Shown one piece after another: positions 61,746 to 64,000 of a stretch of DNA of 64,000 nucleotides. The translations under genes were made by a program, and so were the position numbers. Position 1 is the first letter of the stretch, and each line of letters opens with the position of its first letter. This DNA is from Acidobacteriota bacterium (GTDB taxonomy: Bacteria > Acidobacteriota > Vicinamibacteria > Marinacidobacterales > Marinacidobacteraceae): positions 27,504 through 91,503 of the forward strand of contig JAJEFG010000071.1 of NCBI GenBank assembly GCA_022820545.1. Reading direction: 5' to 3'. The notes under the pieces were generated by a model that searched no databases, had not been told where the DNA came from, and worked only from the letters and a program-made list of their open reading frames with translations.

Positions 61746-62165
61746 TCCTTTTTTGCCGAGCCAGGAGCGCCTGGGGTTCGGGTAACCCCGAACCCAGCCA
61801 CTCCCGCTCCGGCGTCTGGGCGCGGCTTTCGCCGCGCTACGACGGTGAAAGGGGGTAACCCCCTTTCACGCATTCCCCCCGGTCAGGCGGGCAGCGAACA
61901 GAGTCCGCTGCCATTTGTTTTTTCGGGTGTTCGGCGGTGTTGGTGACTCCTCGCGGTAGAACCGTGCGACCGCGCCGGCCCCGGCCAGTTCGGCTCGAAG
62001 TCGGCGGCCAGTAGGCGGGCTCGGCCGGCCGCCCCCGCTAAACGGTCGCATACTCCGCGACGAGCCACGCCTGCGCGCGTGTCTTTGCGTGGCAGCGAAA
62101 GAGCGTCTACGATGGATCGTAGCCTCAGCCCCCAACACAAGGACCTCTTGGGATTGCGATCGGTT
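61746..62165. other. Palindrome-rich gap upstream of the heme protein
   Basis: Continues the repeat region. It holds CGCGGC-TTT-GCCGCG-type and GGGTTCGGG/CCCGAACCC-type stems and a perfect 11-bp stem GTGAAAGGGGG/CCCCCTTTCAC with TAA loop (61845-61869) without a T-run. The part 61880-62165 is less structured and should contain the promoter of the next gene; an in-frame ATG at 62112 is an alternative start for it. Confidence 0.5.
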
Positions 62166-63299
62166 ATGAGACTCACGCTCGCCGCCATCGGACTGTCCGC
62201 TGGGATTTCGCTTCTCGGCTCCGAGCTTCACGCGCAGTGGGGTGACCACAGCCTGTACCAGTATCACTTCGGAGAGATCTCCATCCCGCCGGCGTCGGCG
62301 GATGAACCGATGGCGGAGAATCTGTCCATCGAGCGCGCGATCACCTACCTGGAGGATGGAGCCAAGGCCTGGGCGAACAACCGCGGCTGCGTCTCGTGTC
62401 ACACCACGGGCTGGTACGGGATCGTTCGTCCGCAGCTCGCCGAGAGTCTCGGTCAGCCCGATGAAAGCTGGCGGGCCTTCCTCGAAGCGCGCCTTCAGGA
62501 CAGGCTCGCCGCGGACCCCGGAGAGCTCCAGCAGGATGTGAACCCCGCGGAAGTCGTGCATCTGGCCGCGTCTCTGGCATCCTGGGATGCGTACGTGGAC
62601 CGGCGGCTGTCCCCCGAAACCGAGCAGGCCTTTCAGCTCATGTTCAGCCTTCAGCGGGACGACGGGGCGTGGCACTCGCCGGACACATGGCCGCCGTTCG
62701 AGTCCGACGCGTATCAGCTCGCGACCGTCGCGGCCATGAGTCTGGGTCTGGCTCCGGGATGGCTCGAGCAGGCCACCTCCCCCGAGTTGCAGAGGCAGGT
62801 AGCCGGTCTGCGAGAGTACCTGCGGGAGGTCCCTCCTCCCCATGACTACGCTCGCGTGGCGTTGCTCTGGGCGGACCGGTATCTCCCGGGCGTGGTCAGC
62901 GCCGACCAGAAGCAGGACATCGTCAGGGTGATCCTGGACCGTCAGCGCCCGGACGGGGGCTGGTCGATTCGCTCGTTCGCTCGGCCCGAGGAGTGGGGCC
63001 GGGGCAACCGCGCGGAACGCCTGCGAGCCGAGGCGGACTTCGGCGATCCCGCGAGCGATGGCCACCAGACCGGTCTGGCGGTCGTAGTGCTGTCGTCCGC
63101 GGGCGTGCCGCCAACGCACCCCGCCGTGCGGCGAGGCGTGGAGTGGCTCAGGCGGCACCAGAGAGAGTCGGGCCGCTGGTGGACGAAGTCACTCAATACC
63201 GAGACATGGCACTTCATCACGTATACCGGGACGCTCTACCCGGTGATGGCCCTCGCGGTCACGAGTTCCCTGACTGGTACTTCGTCCGAGGAGCGTTAG
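62166..63299 (+). CDS. Secreted monoheme c-type protein with terpene-cyclase-like repeats
   Basis: 377 residues from ATG 62166, giving the signal peptide RLTLAAIGLSAGISLLGSEL-HA; ATG 62112 would add a hydrophilic leader. One heme c site, CVSCH (Cys75, Cys78, His79). The rest shows alpha-alpha-barrel repeats of the squalene-cyclase/prenyltransferase type (SLQRDDGAWHSPDTWPP, DRQRPDGGWSIRSF, GVEWLRRHQRESGRWWTKS). The DxDD catalytic motif of cyclases is absent. It probably works in the periplasm, perhaps binding a ligand or passing electrons. It is flanked by the 254-bp repeat copies. Confidence 0.75.
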   Translation: MRLTLAAIGLSAGISLLGSELHAQWGDHSLYQYHFGEISIPPASADEPMAENLSIERAITYLEDGAKAWANNRGCVSCHTTGWYGIVRPQLAESLGQPDESWRAFLEARLQDRLAADPGELQQDVNPAEVVHLAASLASWDAYVDRRLSPETEQAFQLMFSLQRDDGAWHSPDTWPPFESDAYQLATVAAMSLGLAPGWLEQATSPELQRQVAGLREYLREVPPPHDYARVALLWADRYLPGVVSADQKQDIVRVILDRQRPDGGWSIRSFARPEEWGRGNRAERLRAEADFGDPASDGHQTGLAVVVLSSAGVPPTHPAVRRGVEWLRRHQRESGRWWTKSLNTETWHFITYTGTLYPVMALAVTSSLTGTSSEER

Positions 63300-63746
63300 C
63301 GGGATCGCTAGCCGCACGAACCCCGCACAAAGCAAATCTACCTCAGCCACCGTCCGGCGCCTCAGAACTGGATCAGCACGGCCGGATACCGCGAGGGCAT
63401 CCTCTTCGCCGGCTGGCTCCTCGCCGAGACCCTGCCGGAGACGCCGAGGGCGGAACTCGGTCGCTGGTGAGATCGCACCGTCGGCGCCCAGATCCAGTCG
63501 GTCGCCGCCACCCTTGACCGGGTCGCGGCGGATCTCGCGACCGTGAAGACGGATCTCGTAACCGTCAAGACGGACGTCGCGGTGCTCAAGAAAGAGGTTC
63601 GCCTCATCTGGGGCGCACTCTCCCTGCTGGTCGTGACCCTGGCGGCCATCGAACCCCAGGTTCGCTGCCGCTTTGTTTTCACTCGTTCAGAAAGGACAGC
63701 GGTTGGCCCCGCCGGCCCGGAGCGCCGGCCTCCGGCCGGCATCGAC
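63300..63746 (+). other. Remnants of small coding sequences, probably decayed
   Basis: One frame reads QIYLSHRPAPQNWISTAGYR and on to ELGRW, ending at TGA 63468-63470. The same frame then continues with a heptad coiled coil (DLATVKTDLVTVKTDVAVLK) and a hydrophobic segment (LIWGALSLLVVTLAAIE). Neither part has a good start codon or ribosome-binding site. The second part resembles small coiled-coil membrane proteins. Near 63719-63744 lies one arm of the GGAGCGCCGGCC inverted repeat seen at 21.2 kb. Confidence 0.35.
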
Positions 63747-64000
63747 CCCGTCGAGCGGTCCCCGGATGGGGCCGCGATCAGGAACTGGGCTGGGCCGTCA
63801 GGTCTGATTGCCTTACGGGCCCCATCCGGAGACCGCCCGGCGCTTCGCGCCGCAGCGCCGCAAGTGCGGCGCAAGCCGCACGCAGGCCCCGGAGCGGGAG
63901 GGATTGGGGCCGGGGAACCCGGCTCCCAACCCCTCCTGGCTCGGGAACCGAAACTCCCTCGTGTGCTGGCGCACACTTCGGCGAGTTCCGATTTGTCGTT
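63747..64000. repeat. 254-bp direct repeat, copy 2 (runs off the window)
   Basis: Matches 61492-61745, with the GCAA-loop stem GTGCGGC/GCCGCAC, the UUC-loop stem and the GTGTGC/GCACAC stem all conserved. The window ends inside the match, so the true repeat may be longer. The preceding bases include the arm of the 21.2-kb inverted-repeat family. Confidence 0.85.

Noticed and set aside
63468..63470. In-frame TGA between two readable segments as a second selenocysteine codon
   Set aside because: No redox motif or family pattern around it, and neither side has a proper start; decay is the simpler explanation.
1..64000. tRNA, rRNA, CRISPR arrays, transposases or prophage genes
   Set aside because: Intergenic regions were read for tRNA T-loops, evenly spaced repeats and transposase motifs; none was convincing.

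Overview
The window is very GC-rich, densely coding bacterial chromosome from a diderm: it has a fused LptF/LptG lipopolysaccharide exporter permease, several predicted lipoproteins and a GspC-like protein. The SpoIVB-type S55 peptidase, a FecR/DUF6600-like repeat protein, HisZ with short-form HisG, and a cobalamin-dependent ribonucleotide reductase fit an Acidobacteriota-like organism (perhaps Thermoanaerobaculia). That placement is inference from gene content. I see no rRNA, tRNA, CRISPR array, transposase or phage gene.

Layout. 1-2.5 kb, minus: secreted S55 peptidase and a lipoprotein. 2.6-11.5 kb: a ThiF/MoeB-like enzyme, then hisZ-hisG-hisD-hisC-hisB-hisH-hisA on plus, meeting hisF-hisIE on minus. 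This gives the histidine pathway except a histidinol-phosphate phosphatase. 11.7-14.1 kb, plus: a degenerate Fic-fold protein, a small membrane protein, a DCC-family (DUF393) thiol oxidoreductase whose first redox cysteine codon is an in-frame TGA (candidate selenoprotein), and a FAH-family protein with a lipobox. 14.1-21.2 kb: M20 peptidase, membrane-anchored alkaline-phosphatase-superfamily protein, lactate permease, mtaB. 21.2-33.3 kb, minus: nrdJ with tandem NrdR-like boxes, FecR/DUF6600-like protein, UPF0158-like protein, glpX, acyl-CoA dehydrogenase, an unusual RNase III with two catalytic-type domains and two dsRBDs, and a PP2C/RsbU-type phosphatase. 33.9-42.9 kb: GspC-like protein, metK-valS-ftsB/divIC on minus, a sugar nucleotidyltransferase and lptFG. 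43-52 kb, plus: smc, murU-like, amgK-like, asnS, rimO. 52-61.5 kb, plus: the translation/RNA cluster rimP-nusA-infB-DUF503-rbfA-truB-rpsO-pnp. 61.5-64 kb: two copies of a 254-bp structured repeat flanking a secreted monoheme protein with cyclase-like repeats.

The strongest unusual signals are: (1) the UGA-containing DCC protein, with a hairpin carrying a GGUC loop at SECIS-like distance; (2) a single-chain bacterial RNase III with Drosha-like order (active RIIID, degenerate RIIID, dsRBD, dsRBD); (3) NrdR-like tandem boxes with identical 32-bp phasing at nrdJ and at the smc promoter; (4) probable AUU start codons for rimP and truB; (5) the 254-bp repeat with conserved hairpins, including a GCAA tetraloop. 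All calls come from reading sequence only; no database search was run.
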